Positions 9,336 through 17,108 of a stretch of DNA of 64,000 nt are shown here, piece after piece; within the stretch, counting starts at the first letter, position 1; each line of letters starts with the position of its first letter. The stretch covers positions 62,001-126,000 of the forward strand of contig CAXBMQ010000009.1 of the NCBI GenBank assembly GCA_963977005.1, in the 5' to 3' direction. The translations under genes and the position numbers were made by a program. The DNA comes from CAXBCP01 sp963977005. GTDB lineage: Bacteria > Pseudomonadota > Alphaproteobacteria > MPNO01 > UBA830. The notes under the pieces were generated by a model that saw only the letters and a program-made list of their open reading frames with translations, was not told the origin of the DNA and searched no databases.

Positions 9336-10982
9336 CTAGTTTTCGAAGATGTTGGAGGTGTCCGCCGTTTCGGGGGGCTTCGTCGATTTCATCAGCCGAA
9401 GAGTAAAGCGGGAGCCCTGTCCGGGCTTGCTCTCGACGGTGACGTCGCCGCCCATCATGCGGGCGAGCTGGCGCGAGATCGTCAGGCCGAGCCCGGTACC
9501 GTCGCGCGGGCTCGACATCAGTCCGGCGCCAGCCTGGTGGAAACTTTCAAAAATACGGTCCTGCTGGTCGGCGGGAATGCCGACGCCGGTATCCCAGACC
9601 GTGATGTCGACATATTCGTCGGATGCCGCAAGCACCGTGACGCCGACACTGCCGCCCGCATCGGTGAACTTGACGGCATTGTTGAGCAGGTTGACGAGAA
9701 TCTGGCGCGTCCGGTCCGGGTCGGCCTCGATCACGATACCGGCCGGGCAGGTCAGCGCCGAAATATCCAGGCCGCCGTCTTCGGCGCGCACGGCCACGTA
9801 GCTGCGGGCCTGGGCGACCAGTTCGGCCAGGTCGACCGCTTGCGGGTAAAGCTGCAGGCTGCGCGATTCCAGATGCACGGCGTCGAGGATGTCGTTGATG
9901 ATGTGCAGCAGATGATAGGCGGCGCCCTTGATGTCCTGGAAATAGCTGAGGTAATGCGGGTCAAGCTCGCCGAACATCTTGCGTTCGGAAATTTCCGAAA
10001 ACCCGATAATGGCATTCAGCGGCGTGCGCAGTTCGTGGCTCATCTTGCCGAGAAACTCGGTCTTGGCTGTCACCGCCAGTCGGGCTTCGTCCAGCGCATA
10101 ATCGAGCTGCACGTTGCGGTCGCGCAGTTCCTGTAGGCTGGTTTCCAGCTCGCGCTGGGACCGCCGCGCGGACTGGATCGCATCGTGTTCATTGGTGACG
10201 TCCGACCCGGTGCCGCGGTAGCCGATGAAATCGCCGGTCGCGTCCTGGTAAATCGGCACGCCGCTGAGCGATATGCGCCGCACCCGGTTGTGATTGTCGG
10301 CGATCAGGAAAATACGGCCGCGAAACGTCGACCGCGCCTCAACCAGGTCGGGCTTGCCGCGCAGACCGTCGCTCGAATCCTCGAACACGCCGAGCGAGAA
10401 AAGATTGCGGCCGATCAGCGACCCGGGCGGAACCTCCAGCGTTTCCGAAATCCGCGAGGAAACGTAAGTGAGGTTCAAATCGACGTCCGTTTCCCAGACC
10501 CAGTCCGACGCCGACCGGATGATGTCCTGGAACCGCGCTTCCGTCTGCGCCGCGCCAATTACGGCCTCGGCCTCGAGGGTGACGTCGGTGTAGATTCCGG
10601 CATAGCCGGTCTCGACGCCGTCCTCGGACGTGCGCACATGAAAAGATCTGTAGTGACGGGTTTCGCCGCCGATTTCCACTGTCTGGCGAAGCTTGACCTC
10701 GGTGACGCCTTTTTCGAGATGGCGGAAAACGCTGAGCAGTTCTTCCGGCGCGCGCATCGTGCCGTCCTTGTCGCGCTTGACGTTGAATGCCGCGGTGATG
10801 AGTTCCTCGAATTCGGGGCTGAGCAGCGTGAACCTGCCAGTCACGTCGGCGATGTAGATCGGCGGCATGCGGTTCAGCAAAAGACGGGGAAACAGCACTT
10901 CGGGGGACACGGCGGCGCCCTGCTCTGCGGCCGCCAGAAGGGCGGATTCGAGACGTACGACAGATTCCGATCCGTAATCCAA
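9336..10982 (-). CDS. Soluble PAS-domain sensor histidine kinase
   Basis: I place the start at a TTG (10982) because GAGGA sits 6 nt upstream; the longer open frame to 11246 has low-complexity Arg-rich, non-family sequence. The result is 548 residues: PAS-like regions (PIYIADVTGRFTLLSPEFEE; then VWETDVDLNLTYVSSRISE), a coiled-coil linker, and HisKA with the phospho-His in KMSHELRTPLNAIIGFSEI. The ATPase has an N-box (QILVNLLNNAVKF), a G1 box (VWDTGVGIP) and a G2 box (GTGLGLTISRQLARMMGG). There is no membrane segment, so it senses a cytoplasmic signal. No receiver domain or adjacent response regulator is present. It diverges from fdhD. Confidence 0.9.
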   Translation of the reverse strand: MDYGSESVVRLESALLAAAEQGAAVSPEVLFPRLLLNRMPPIYIADVTGRFTLLSPEFEELITAAFNVKRDKDGTMRAPEELLSVFRHLEKGVTEVKLRQTVEIGGETRHYRSFHVRTSEDGVETGYAGIYTDVTLEAEAVIGAAQTEARFQDIIRSASDWVWETDVDLNLTYVSSRISETLEVPPGSLIGRNLFSLGVFEDSSDGLRGKPDLVEARSTFRGRIFLIADNHNRVRRISLSGVPIYQDATGDFIGYRGTGSDVTNEHDAIQSARRSQRELETSLQELRDRNVQLDYALDEARLAVTAKTEFLGKMSHELRTPLNAIIGFSEISERKMFGELDPHYLSYFQDIKGAAYHLLHIINDILDAVHLESRSLQLYPQAVDLAELVAQARSYVAVRAEDGGLDISALTCPAGIVIEADPDRTRQILVNLLNNAVKFTDAGGSVGVTVLAASDEYVDITVWDTGVGIPADQQDRIFESFHQAGAGLMSSPRDGTGLGLTISRQLARMMGGDVTVESKPGQGSRFTLRLMKSTKPPETADTSNIFEN

Positions 10983-11255
10983 GGTCGATCCTCGACGGTC
11001 AGCCGTTTGCGCGAACGTTCTTTCCCCTGTCTCAGCCGGACGGCCTGACAGTTTACGGCGTTCTGCGCATATTCCGAGCGTCGCCGCCCGACAGGCCACT
11101 GGATATGGCCGTCTGGCGAAAACCGCCCCCACACCGTGTATAAAGCCGGAAAAACGCTTCTGATTCAATACCTTTGTCTGGGGTGCCGGTTTGCCATCGC
11201 CCCGAACGGCGTTGCGCACATTGTATACGACAGGGAACCGTTCCATACTTCGGCC

Positions 11256-12167
11256 ATGAGCACTTCCGCGATGACCGGTCCCCCGTCGAACGGCAAAGAC
11301 CTCCTCGTCTCACCGGACCCGCACGATCCGCGCCTGACCGAAAGGGTCTCGGGCACAGACCAGGACGGCCAGCCGGTCGATACTTCCGTCACCGTCGAGC
11401 GGCCGCTCGCCCTGTTTCTGAACAGCCGCGAGATCGTCACCCTGATGACCATCGGCGACTATCCCGAATGTCTCGCTGTCGGATACCTGTTGAACCAGAA
11501 CATGCTGCGCCCGGATGATGTGGTTACCGGTGTAGATTACGACGAGGAAGCAGAGGCCGTCGTCGTGCGGACCGAGCGGGAAACCGATTTCGAGGAAAAA
11601 CTCGCCAAGCAGACACGCACGTCGGGCTGCGCGCTCGGCACGGTGTTCGGCGATATCATGGAGACCTTCGACGACATCGTGCTGGATGCGGGTGCGCGGG
11701 TGCACACGTCATGGCTTTATGCGCTGACAAAGACAATCAACACGACACCGAGCCTGTATCTCGAAGCCGGGGCCATCCATGGCTGTGTGCTGTGCGAGGG
11801 CGACCGCGCCCTGATCTACATGGAAGATGTCGGGCGCCATAACGCCGTCGATAAAATCGCCGGCTACATGTACCTCAACGGTGTTCCCGCGGCGGGGAAG
11901 ATGTTCTACACGACCGGGCGGCTGACCAGTGAAATGGTGATCAAGACGGTACAGATGAATATCCCCGTCCTGATATCGCGCTCCGGCTTTACCGCCTGGG
12001 GGGTGGAACTGGCACGTCAGGCGCACCTGACCCTGATCGGCCGGGCGCGGGGGCGGCGCTTCGTGGCGCTGGCCGGCCAGGACCGTATCGTCTACGACGC
12101 CGATCCCGACACGGTCGAGGACGAGCCTGCGACGCACCGGCGCAAGGCGGCCTCCGCCGGGACATGA
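11256..12167 (+). CDS. fdhD: Formate dehydrogenase accessory sulfurtransferase FdhD
   Basis: FdhD passes sulfur from a desulfurase to the Mo-bis-PGD cofactor of formate dehydrogenases. The start is set at MSTSAM (11256) because residues upstream do not look like FdhD; ATG 11271 is an alternative. The block MEDVGRHNAVDKIAGYM is the family signature. Oddly, the usual Cys-x-x-Cys active-site loop reads SGCALGT, with a single Cys near residue 125. A separate CVLC pair lies at about 177-180 (HGCVLCEGD). The gene opens a Mo-cofactor cluster with mobA and a ModE-like regulator. Confidence 0.93.
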   Translation: MSTSAMTGPPSNGKDLLVSPDPHDPRLTERVSGTDQDGQPVDTSVTVERPLALFLNSREIVTLMTIGDYPECLAVGYLLNQNMLRPDDVVTGVDYDEEAEAVVVRTERETDFEEKLAKQTRTSGCALGTVFGDIMETFDDIVLDAGARVHTSWLYALTKTINTTPSLYLEAGAIHGCVLCEGDRALIYMEDVGRHNAVDKIAGYMYLNGVPAAGKMFYTTGRLTSEMVIKTVQMNIPVLISRSGFTAWGVELARQAHLTLIGRARGRRFVALAGQDRIVYDADPDTVEDEPATHRRKAASAGT

Positions 12168-12192
12168 GACAGCGGAAATCGGGTCGAGACGA

Positions 12193-12816
12193 ATGAGCGT
12201 TGAACTTGTCTGGCAGGGTCCTGTCGGTCCCGGCTGCGCGCCCGGCGCGCCTTTTCCCGACGACCCGCTGATTTTCGAGAATATGTGCGAGGCGGGGGTC
12301 TACCTGCGCATCAAGACATATGAGAACGACCGAACGATTGCCTATGCCGGGCAATCGGTGGCGTTGCTTGCCCGGTTCGACCAGCATCTGGCATCGATGC
12401 TGTCGCTGGCATCGCCCTTGCGCGATGCGGCGGGAGAGATCGTCTTCACCGGCGATGCCGCCGCGCGGATCGATGCCTATGCCAGACTTGAAGACGCCAC
12501 CGCCCTGGCCGCCGCCGATGCCGGGCGCGTGCGGTTCTGGTATGCGTTTTGCGACGAGTATTTTCATTCGGAACACCTGAACCTTGCCGAGGGTTTGCTG
12601 CAGCGCCGGATCGCGTCCCGGCTTGCATCGGCGCATCCCGGCCGTCTGGCGGGTGTCGAGAATGCCAAGGCGGCCCCGGGGGCGATACCGGACGATGTAC
12701 CGGATATCTGGATCAACGATTTTTCCGGGCTCGATACGGCCGGCGCGGCGCTGCTCGGCGACCTGCTGGGCGATACGCCCATGACCCTGGAGGCACTGAC
12801 CGGTAATGCCGCCTGA
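12193..12816 (+). CDS. GIY-YIG nuclease-like protein in Mo-cofactor cluster
   Basis: A 207-residue protein with no close named family. It shows the spaced GIY-YIG pattern: GVY (35-37), YAG (51-53), R61 in LLARFDQHL, Glu133 in LAEGLLQRRIASRL and Asn157 in VENAK. These match the two Tyr, Arg, Glu and Asn positions of the GIY-YIG nuclease fold. GIY-YIG domains cut or bind DNA; a role in molybdenum metabolism is not known, so function is open. It begins 25 bp after fdhD, and its 3' end overlaps the mobA start by 11 bp, which implies co-transcription and coupling. Confidence 0.7.
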   Translation: MSVELVWQGPVGPGCAPGAPFPDDPLIFENMCEAGVYLRIKTYENDRTIAYAGQSVALLARFDQHLASMLSLASPLRDAAGEIVFTGDAAARIDAYARLEDATALAAADAGRVRFWYAFCDEYFHSEHLNLAEGLLQRRIASRLASAHPGRLAGVENAKAAPGAIPDDVPDIWINDFSGLDTAGAALLGDLLGDTPMTLEALTGNAA

Positions 12817-13429
12817 ACCCAAAAACATATGCGGCGTGTTGCTTGCCGGCGGTCAGTCGCGGCGCATGGGCGGCGGCGACAAGTGTCTCCTGACACTGGG
12901 TGGAAAGACCCTGCTTCAGCGCATGGTGGATACCGCGGCACCGCAGGTCGGCCCGCTGGTGCTGAACACGAATAGCGATCCTGCCCTGTTCGCGGATTAC
13001 GGTCTGCCGGTCGCACCGGATGTCGTCGACGGGTTTGCCGGACCGCTGGCGGGCGTGCTCACCGGACTGGAATGGGCCCAGGCGAATGCGCCCGGTTGCG
13101 ACTGGGTGGCAAGCTTCGCCTGCGACGCACCGTTTGCGCCGGACGACCTGGTGGCGCGTCTGGTCGCGGCGGTGGAAAAGGCGGATGCCGACATGGCCTG
13201 CGCGATGTCGGGCGGTCGCGAGCACCCGGTATTTGCCCTGTGGCCCGTACGGCTTGCCGCCGAGTTGCGCGGAGCGGTCGTGGACGAAGGGGTGCGCAAG
13301 GTCGATATCTGGACCGCCCGCTACGCCCTTGCGCGCACCGAGTTCGATACCGCCAATGGCGATCCGTTTTTCAACATCAACCGGCCCGAGGATCTCGACG
13401 CTGCCACTGCCTTGATGGGTGGCGACTGA
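12806..13429 (+). CDS. mobA: Molybdenum cofactor guanylyltransferase
   Basis: Attaches GMP to molybdopterin to form the MGD cofactor needed by formate dehydrogenase and DMSO-reductase family enzymes. The N-terminal signature LLAGGQSRRMGGGDKCLL is followed by the mid motif VVDGFAGPLAGVLTGLEWA and CDAPFAPDD for Mg/GTP binding. FFNINRPEDLDAA closes the protein. It has 207 residues, as usual. The gene overlaps the previous one by 11 bp and is followed 17 bp later by a ModE-like gene. Confidence 0.95.
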   Translation: MPPEPKNICGVLLAGGQSRRMGGGDKCLLTLGGKTLLQRMVDTAAPQVGPLVLNTNSDPALFADYGLPVAPDVVDGFAGPLAGVLTGLEWAQANAPGCDWVASFACDAPFAPDDLVARLVAAVEKADADMACAMSGGREHPVFALWPVRLAAELRGAVVDEGVRKVDIWTARYALARTEFDTANGDPFFNINRPEDLDAATALMGGD

Positions 13430-13446
13430 AATGATCAACTAGCACG

Positions 13447-13827
13447 ATGACCGACTCCCCGATTCCCGCGCCGGCCCCGCGCCTTCGAATCCTGCTCGGC
13501 CGCTCCATCGCGATCGGCCCGGGCAAGGCCGAACTGCTCGGTCTGATCGACGAGACCGGATCTATCTCGGCGGCGGCGCGGGCGATGGGCATGTCATATC
13601 GCCGGGCCTGGACCCTGGTGGAAACGATGAATACGGCGTTTCGCGAACCCCTGGTTGCCGCGGCGACGGGTGGCAAAGGCGGTGGCGGTGCGTCGGTGAC
13701 AGCGTTCGGACAAGAGGCGCTGAAGCGCTACCGGGCGATGGAAGACAAGGCTGCCGCCAGCGTCACAGCGGAAATGGACGCGTTTACCGAGATGCTTGAT
13801 CCGGCCTATGTAGACGAGGGGGAGTGA
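13447..13827 (+). CDS. ModE-type winged-helix protein lacking molbindin domains
   Basis: A 126-residue protein matching only the N-terminal DNA-binding part of ModE: LGLIDETGSISAAARAMGMSYRRAWTLVE is the helix-turn-helix, followed by a wing with a Gly-rich turn and VTAFGQEALKRYRAME. The two molybdate-binding (molbindin) domains of E. coli ModE are absent, so metal sensing, if any, must occur elsewhere. Proteins of this short form are widespread. Its position after mobA suggests control of molybdenum genes. Inference: local autoregulator. Confidence 0.82.
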   Translation: MTDSPIPAPAPRLRILLGRSIAIGPGKAELLGLIDETGSISAAARAMGMSYRRAWTLVETMNTAFREPLVAAATGGKGGGGASVTAFGQEALKRYRAMEDKAAASVTAEMDAFTEMLDPAYVDEGE

Positions 13828-13832
13828 CCGCG

Positions 13833-13859
13833 CGGGTACTTCGGATCACCGAAAACCCG
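13833..13859 (+). terminator. Hairpin after the molybdenum cluster
   Basis: Arms CGGGT-(2 nt)-TTCGG and CCGAA-(1 nt)-ACCCG pair around the loop ATCA, immediately after the ModE-like gene. No long T tract follows, so it may be a Rho-assisted or processing hairpin rather than a strong intrinsic terminator. Confidence 0.35.
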
Positions 13860-13902
13860 GGCCTTACAAAGCGACAGCCACTATCGAGGGAATAAACGCA
13901 AC

Positions 13903-14523
13903 ATGCAGTATTTCGTCTGGGGTACGGACAGGCCGGACAGCAAGGCCCGGCGCATGGCCGTCATGGAGCGTCACTGGGATTTCATCGCGCGTTATGACGA
14001 TCGTTTGATCGCGCGTGGTCCGGTGCTCGATTCGGCCGATCCTCAGCGGGTTTTGGGCTCGATCCATATCGTGGAACTCGACGATGCGGATGCCGCAACC
14101 GAATTTGCGTATGACGAGCCATTTGCCGTCGACGGGGTGTTTGCCGAAATCGTGATGATGCCGTTCAGGCTTGAACTGGGCCGCACGCAGTTTGACTTCG
14201 AGGGTACACCGGATCATCCGCGGTTCTTCATCCATTGCCCGGCAGCGCATGGCGTTGATGCCGTGCCGGAAGATGTCGCCGCCGCCCATGAAACCTATTG
14301 CCGGGAATTCGATCCGCACCTTGTCTGCCGGGGCTCCCTGCTGACAGACGATGGCGCCTGGGCCGGCCGTGTGTTTTTCGTCGAAATGCCGGACCGCGCC
14401 GCCGCAGAGAGTTTTCTCGCAGGCGACCCCTGCGCTACTGCCGGATTATACGATGCGCCCCATATCCACCGATGGACGATGGGCGGGGCCGCCAATATCA
14501 AGGCCGCAGGATTGATGAAATAG
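13903..14523 (+). CDS. Protein with two YCII-like domains
   Basis: A 206-residue protein in two similar halves. Each half shows the YciI pattern: a start strand (QYFVWGTDRP; RFFIHCPAAHG), a helix with R-x-x-H (MERHWDFIARYDD; AHETYCREFDP), a GP/GS loop (RGPVLDS; RGSLLTDD), then a strand and a helix with AAAESFLAGDPCATAGLYD. YCII domains are small ferredoxin-like folds of mostly unknown activity. The second half keeps the D-P-x-x-x-A-G-L motif; the first has a degenerate version (YDEPFAVDGVFAE). It is a stand-alone gene between hairpin and convergent methyltransferase. Confidence 0.75.
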   Translation: MQYFVWGTDRPDSKARRMAVMERHWDFIARYDDRLIARGPVLDSADPQRVLGSIHIVELDDADAATEFAYDEPFAVDGVFAEIVMMPFRLELGRTQFDFEGTPDHPRFFIHCPAAHGVDAVPEDVAAAHETYCREFDPHLVCRGSLLTDDGAWAGRVFFVEMPDRAAAESFLAGDPCATAGLYDAPHIHRWTMGGAANIKAAGLMK

Positions 14524-14556
14524 CGCGATCGACCGCTCGTCCCGATTGCTCCGCGG

Positions 14557-15228
14557 TCACGTCACCCGCCAGACGATACCGTCCCTCATCTCCCGGTCTT
14601 CGAGTTCGAGGCTGGTTGGTACCTCGTAGCGCATGATTTCCTCCAGGCCTTCGATCGGCAGATACTTCCGCCCCGGATCGCCGATCAGGACCAGAGCGCC
14701 GGCCGCCGCTTCGCGCCGCAGGAAGGCCTCGATCTCCACCGCCGGGGACTGTTCGTAAAAGATATCGCCGGCAAGGATGACGTCGCAGCCGCTGGGGGTG
14801 GTGCGGTCCAGATAGTTATCGGTCGTCGGGATCAGTGTGACCTCGTTCAGCGCGGCGTTGGTCTGGGCGGCGATAACGGCCATCGCATCTATGTCGTTGG
14901 CGACGACCTCCGCGGCCCCGGCCATCGCGGCGGCGATGCCCGAAACCGCACCGCCGGCGGCGAATTCCAGCACGCGTTTGCCGCGCACGAGTTCAGGGGT
15001 GTCGAGCACATAGCGCGCCAGCGCCTGGCCGCCCGGCCAGCAGAACGCCCAGAACGGCGGCGGGATACCGATCCGGTCCAATTCGGTTTCGGTCGCCTGC
15101 CAGATCGGCGTGATCTCGGTTGCAAGACGGAGGTTGATTTCCGGCACCAGCGGCGGGAGTACGATTTCGGTATTGGCGGCGATGAAGGCGGCAAAGCCGT
15201 CCTCATCCAGCGGGGGGCGGTCAGACAA
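14557..15228 (-). CDS. METTL20/Nnt1-like protein lysine methyltransferase
   Basis: The start is best placed at TTG 15228 inside the end of ubiA (8-bp overlap); the longer open frame is an antisense-like translation of ubiA. This gives 223 residues, typical for the family. The motif PPFWAFCWPGGQALARYVLD followed by motif I (VLEFAAGGAVSGIAAAMAGA) and VVANDIDAMA is characteristic of bacterial ETF-beta lysine methyltransferases. DVILAGDIFYEQSPA is the post-II motif. The target is likely a protein lysine, by family. ATG alternatives are absent near the start. Confidence 0.85.
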   Translation of the reverse strand: MSDRPPLDEDGFAAFIAANTEIVLPPLVPEINLRLATEITPIWQATETELDRIGIPPPFWAFCWPGGQALARYVLDTPELVRGKRVLEFAAGGAVSGIAAAMAGAAEVVANDIDAMAVIAAQTNAALNEVTLIPTTDNYLDRTTPSGCDVILAGDIFYEQSPAVEIEAFLRREAAAGALVLIGDPGRKYLPIEGLEEIMRYEVPTSLELEDREMRDGIVWRVT

Positions 15229-16144
15229 GATGCCCGCCGATAATCCCGGCAAGCAGCAGCCATCCGAACAGCCGGTTCGATTTGAACTTGGACAGGCAGT
15301 CTTTCGGATTGTCGAGATCCGCATCGGCGACCTGCCAGACAAGCTGTGCGAGCCCGAGCCCGAGCCCGATCCAGAAAGGCCAGCCGACCCCGGCCAGGTA
15401 TCCGGCGGTTCCGAAAAAGGCGGCGGCAATTACGTAAAAGCCCGTCAGCCACGGCTTTGACGCCAGCAGGCCAAGCGCCCGGGCCGACGATTTCACCCCT
15501 GCCGCGGGGTCGTCCGGCCGGTCCTGGTGCGCGTAGATCGTGTCGTAGCCGAGGGTCCAGAAAATGCCGCCCGCATACATCAGCATAGCGGGCAGGGCGA
15601 GCCCGCCGGTCACCGCCGCCCAGCCGAGCAGCGCGCCCCAGTTAAAGGCTAGTCCCAGAACGAATTGCGGCCAGAACGTCACACGCTTGGCCAGCGGGTA
15701 AAGCGCGACCAGCGACAGCGAGGCGATACCGGTCCAGATAGCGTAGCTGTTGAACGAGAACAGGATCGCCGCACTGACGGCAAGCTGGACGACGAACCAG
15801 ATAAACGCCTGGCGCACGGTAACCTCGCCCGCCGGCAGGGGGCGGTCGCGGGTGCGTGCTACCTGTGCGTCGAAATCCCGGTCGAGGATGTCGTTCCAGG
15901 TACACCCGCCGCCGCGCATCAGCAGGGCGCCGACCCCGAAAAGTAAGAAAAAATGCCAGGTCGATCCCAGCGGCGCGCTGGCGTCCGAGGCAAGCGCGAT
16001 CGCCCACCAGCACGGAAACAGCAACAACCATGTGCCGATCGGCCGGTCGAACCGCGACAGCCGGATATAGGGGCGCACCCGGCCGGGCGTCAGCCGGTCG
16101 ACCCAGCCGCCGCGGGGAATATCGCTGGGGGACGGTGTCTTCAT
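15221..16144 (-). CDS. ubiA: 4-hydroxybenzoate polyprenyltransferase
   Basis: An integral membrane prenyltransferase that attaches the polyprenyl tail to 4-hydroxybenzoate in ubiquinone synthesis. The first Asp-rich motif is CTWNDILDRDFDAQVARTR, where Mg and diphosphate bind, and the second is DTIYAHQDRPDD. About eight or nine hydrophobic helices span the 307 residues. It is upstream of, and overlaps, the lysine methyltransferase gene, and diverges from rsmE. Confidence 0.96.
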   Translation of the reverse strand: MKTPSPSDIPRGGWVDRLTPGRVRPYIRLSRFDRPIGTWLLLFPCWWAIALASDASAPLGSTWHFFLLFGVGALLMRGGGCTWNDILDRDFDAQVARTRDRPLPAGEVTVRQAFIWFVVQLAVSAAILFSFNSYAIWTGIASLSLVALYPLAKRVTFWPQFVLGLAFNWGALLGWAAVTGGLALPAMLMYAGGIFWTLGYDTIYAHQDRPDDPAAGVKSSARALGLLASKPWLTGFYVIAAAFFGTAGYLAGVGWPFWIGLGLGLAQLVWQVADADLDNPKDCLSKFKSNRLFGWLLLAGIIGGHLV

Positions 16145-16278
16145 GCCGGGGGGTATAGCACAGCATGACAGGCTGGCGTCCTGAAGGATCGGGATATTCG
16201 CTGCAGAAAACGGAAGGGGGCGGAAATCGTATCGGACCCTCTATTCGGCGTCCCGTCATTTGTGCCAGTATCCGCGCC

Positions 16279-17046
16279 ATGAACGATCCGCGGACAAATC
16301 CCACGAACGACAACAGGACCCGGCTTCGCCTGTTCGTCGAGTACGACCTCGAGGACGGCCATGCCGTCCCCGCCAATCCGGACCAGCATAATTACCTGCG
16401 CAAGGTGATGCGCCGGAAGGATGGCGACATGGTCGCCCTGTTCAACGGGCGCCAGGGCGAATGGCTGGCGCGGATCGCCTACGAATCGAAATCGCGCTGC
16501 GTGATGATTGTCGAACAGCATCTGCGCAAACAGCGAGTGCCGCCGGATGTCTGGTCGCTGTTCGCGCCGGTCAAGGCGACGCCGATGAACAACATCGCGC
16601 GGATGTCGACCGAGCTAGGCGTCGGGCGCATATGTCCTGTGCTCACCGAGCATACGGACGTGGCGCGTGTAAATACGGCGCGGCTACGCGCCAACGCGGT
16701 GGAGGCTGCCGAACAATCGACGCGGCTGAACGTCCCGATGGTCGACGAGCCCAGAAATCTGGCGCAATTGCTGCACGATTGGGACCCGGCCCGGCGTATT
16801 ATCCTGTGTGCCGAAGCGGGCAGGGCGGAACCGATCCCCGCCGCCTTGTCGCGGGTACAGCCCGGTGGCGCGTGGGCGGTGATGACCGGCCCCGAAGGCG
16901 GGTTCAGCCAATCTGAACTTGACGGACTCGCGAAACTGCCTTTTGTTACCCCGGTTCGCCTCGGGCCACGTATTCTGAGGGCGGATACGGCGGTTGCGGC
17001 AGTACTGGTATGCTGGCAAAACCATCTTGGGGACTGGTCTGACTGA
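16279..17046 (+). CDS. rsmE: 16S rRNA (uracil1498-N3)-methyltransferase
   Basis: A SPOUT-fold methyltransferase that modifies U1498 of 16S rRNA. The start is set at MNDPRTNPTN (16279); the open frame runs further upstream but lacks family character. The PUA-like N-terminus has HNYLRKVMRRKDGDMVALFNG, and the C-terminal knot has MTGPEGGFSQSELDGL and RLGPRILRADTAVAAVL, the classical SAM-binding knot motif. It has 255 residues. The stop codon runs into a 24-bp tandem repeat before gshA. Confidence 0.95.
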   Translation: MNDPRTNPTNDNRTRLRLFVEYDLEDGHAVPANPDQHNYLRKVMRRKDGDMVALFNGRQGEWLARIAYESKSRCVMIVEQHLRKQRVPPDVWSLFAPVKATPMNNIARMSTELGVGRICPVLTEHTDVARVNTARLRANAVEAAEQSTRLNVPMVDEPRNLAQLLHDWDPARRIILCAEAGRAEPIPAALSRVQPGGAWAVMTGPEGGFSQSELDGLAKLPFVTPVRLGPRILRADTAVAAVLVCWQNHLGDWSD

Positions 17047-17092
17047 CCCTGTCAGTGACACGAAGTAAGACCCTGTCAGTAACACTAAGAAA
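17045..17092. repeat. 24-bp imperfect tandem repeat
   Basis: Two head-to-tail copies (17045-17068 and 17069-17092) both begin GACCCTGTCAGT and continue (G/A)ACAC(G/T)AAG(T/A)AA, with three or four differences. Each copy carries a TGTCAGTGACA-like near-palindrome. They fill the gap between the rsmE stop and the gshA ribosome-binding region. Confidence 0.85.
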
Positions 17093-17108
17093 GAACGGAT
17101 GACTGGGT

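Noticed and set aside
10983..11246. N-terminal extension of the histidine kinase to an ATG at 11246
   Set aside because: The added residues are Arg/Ala-rich without domain character, while TTG 10982 has GAGGA at good spacing.
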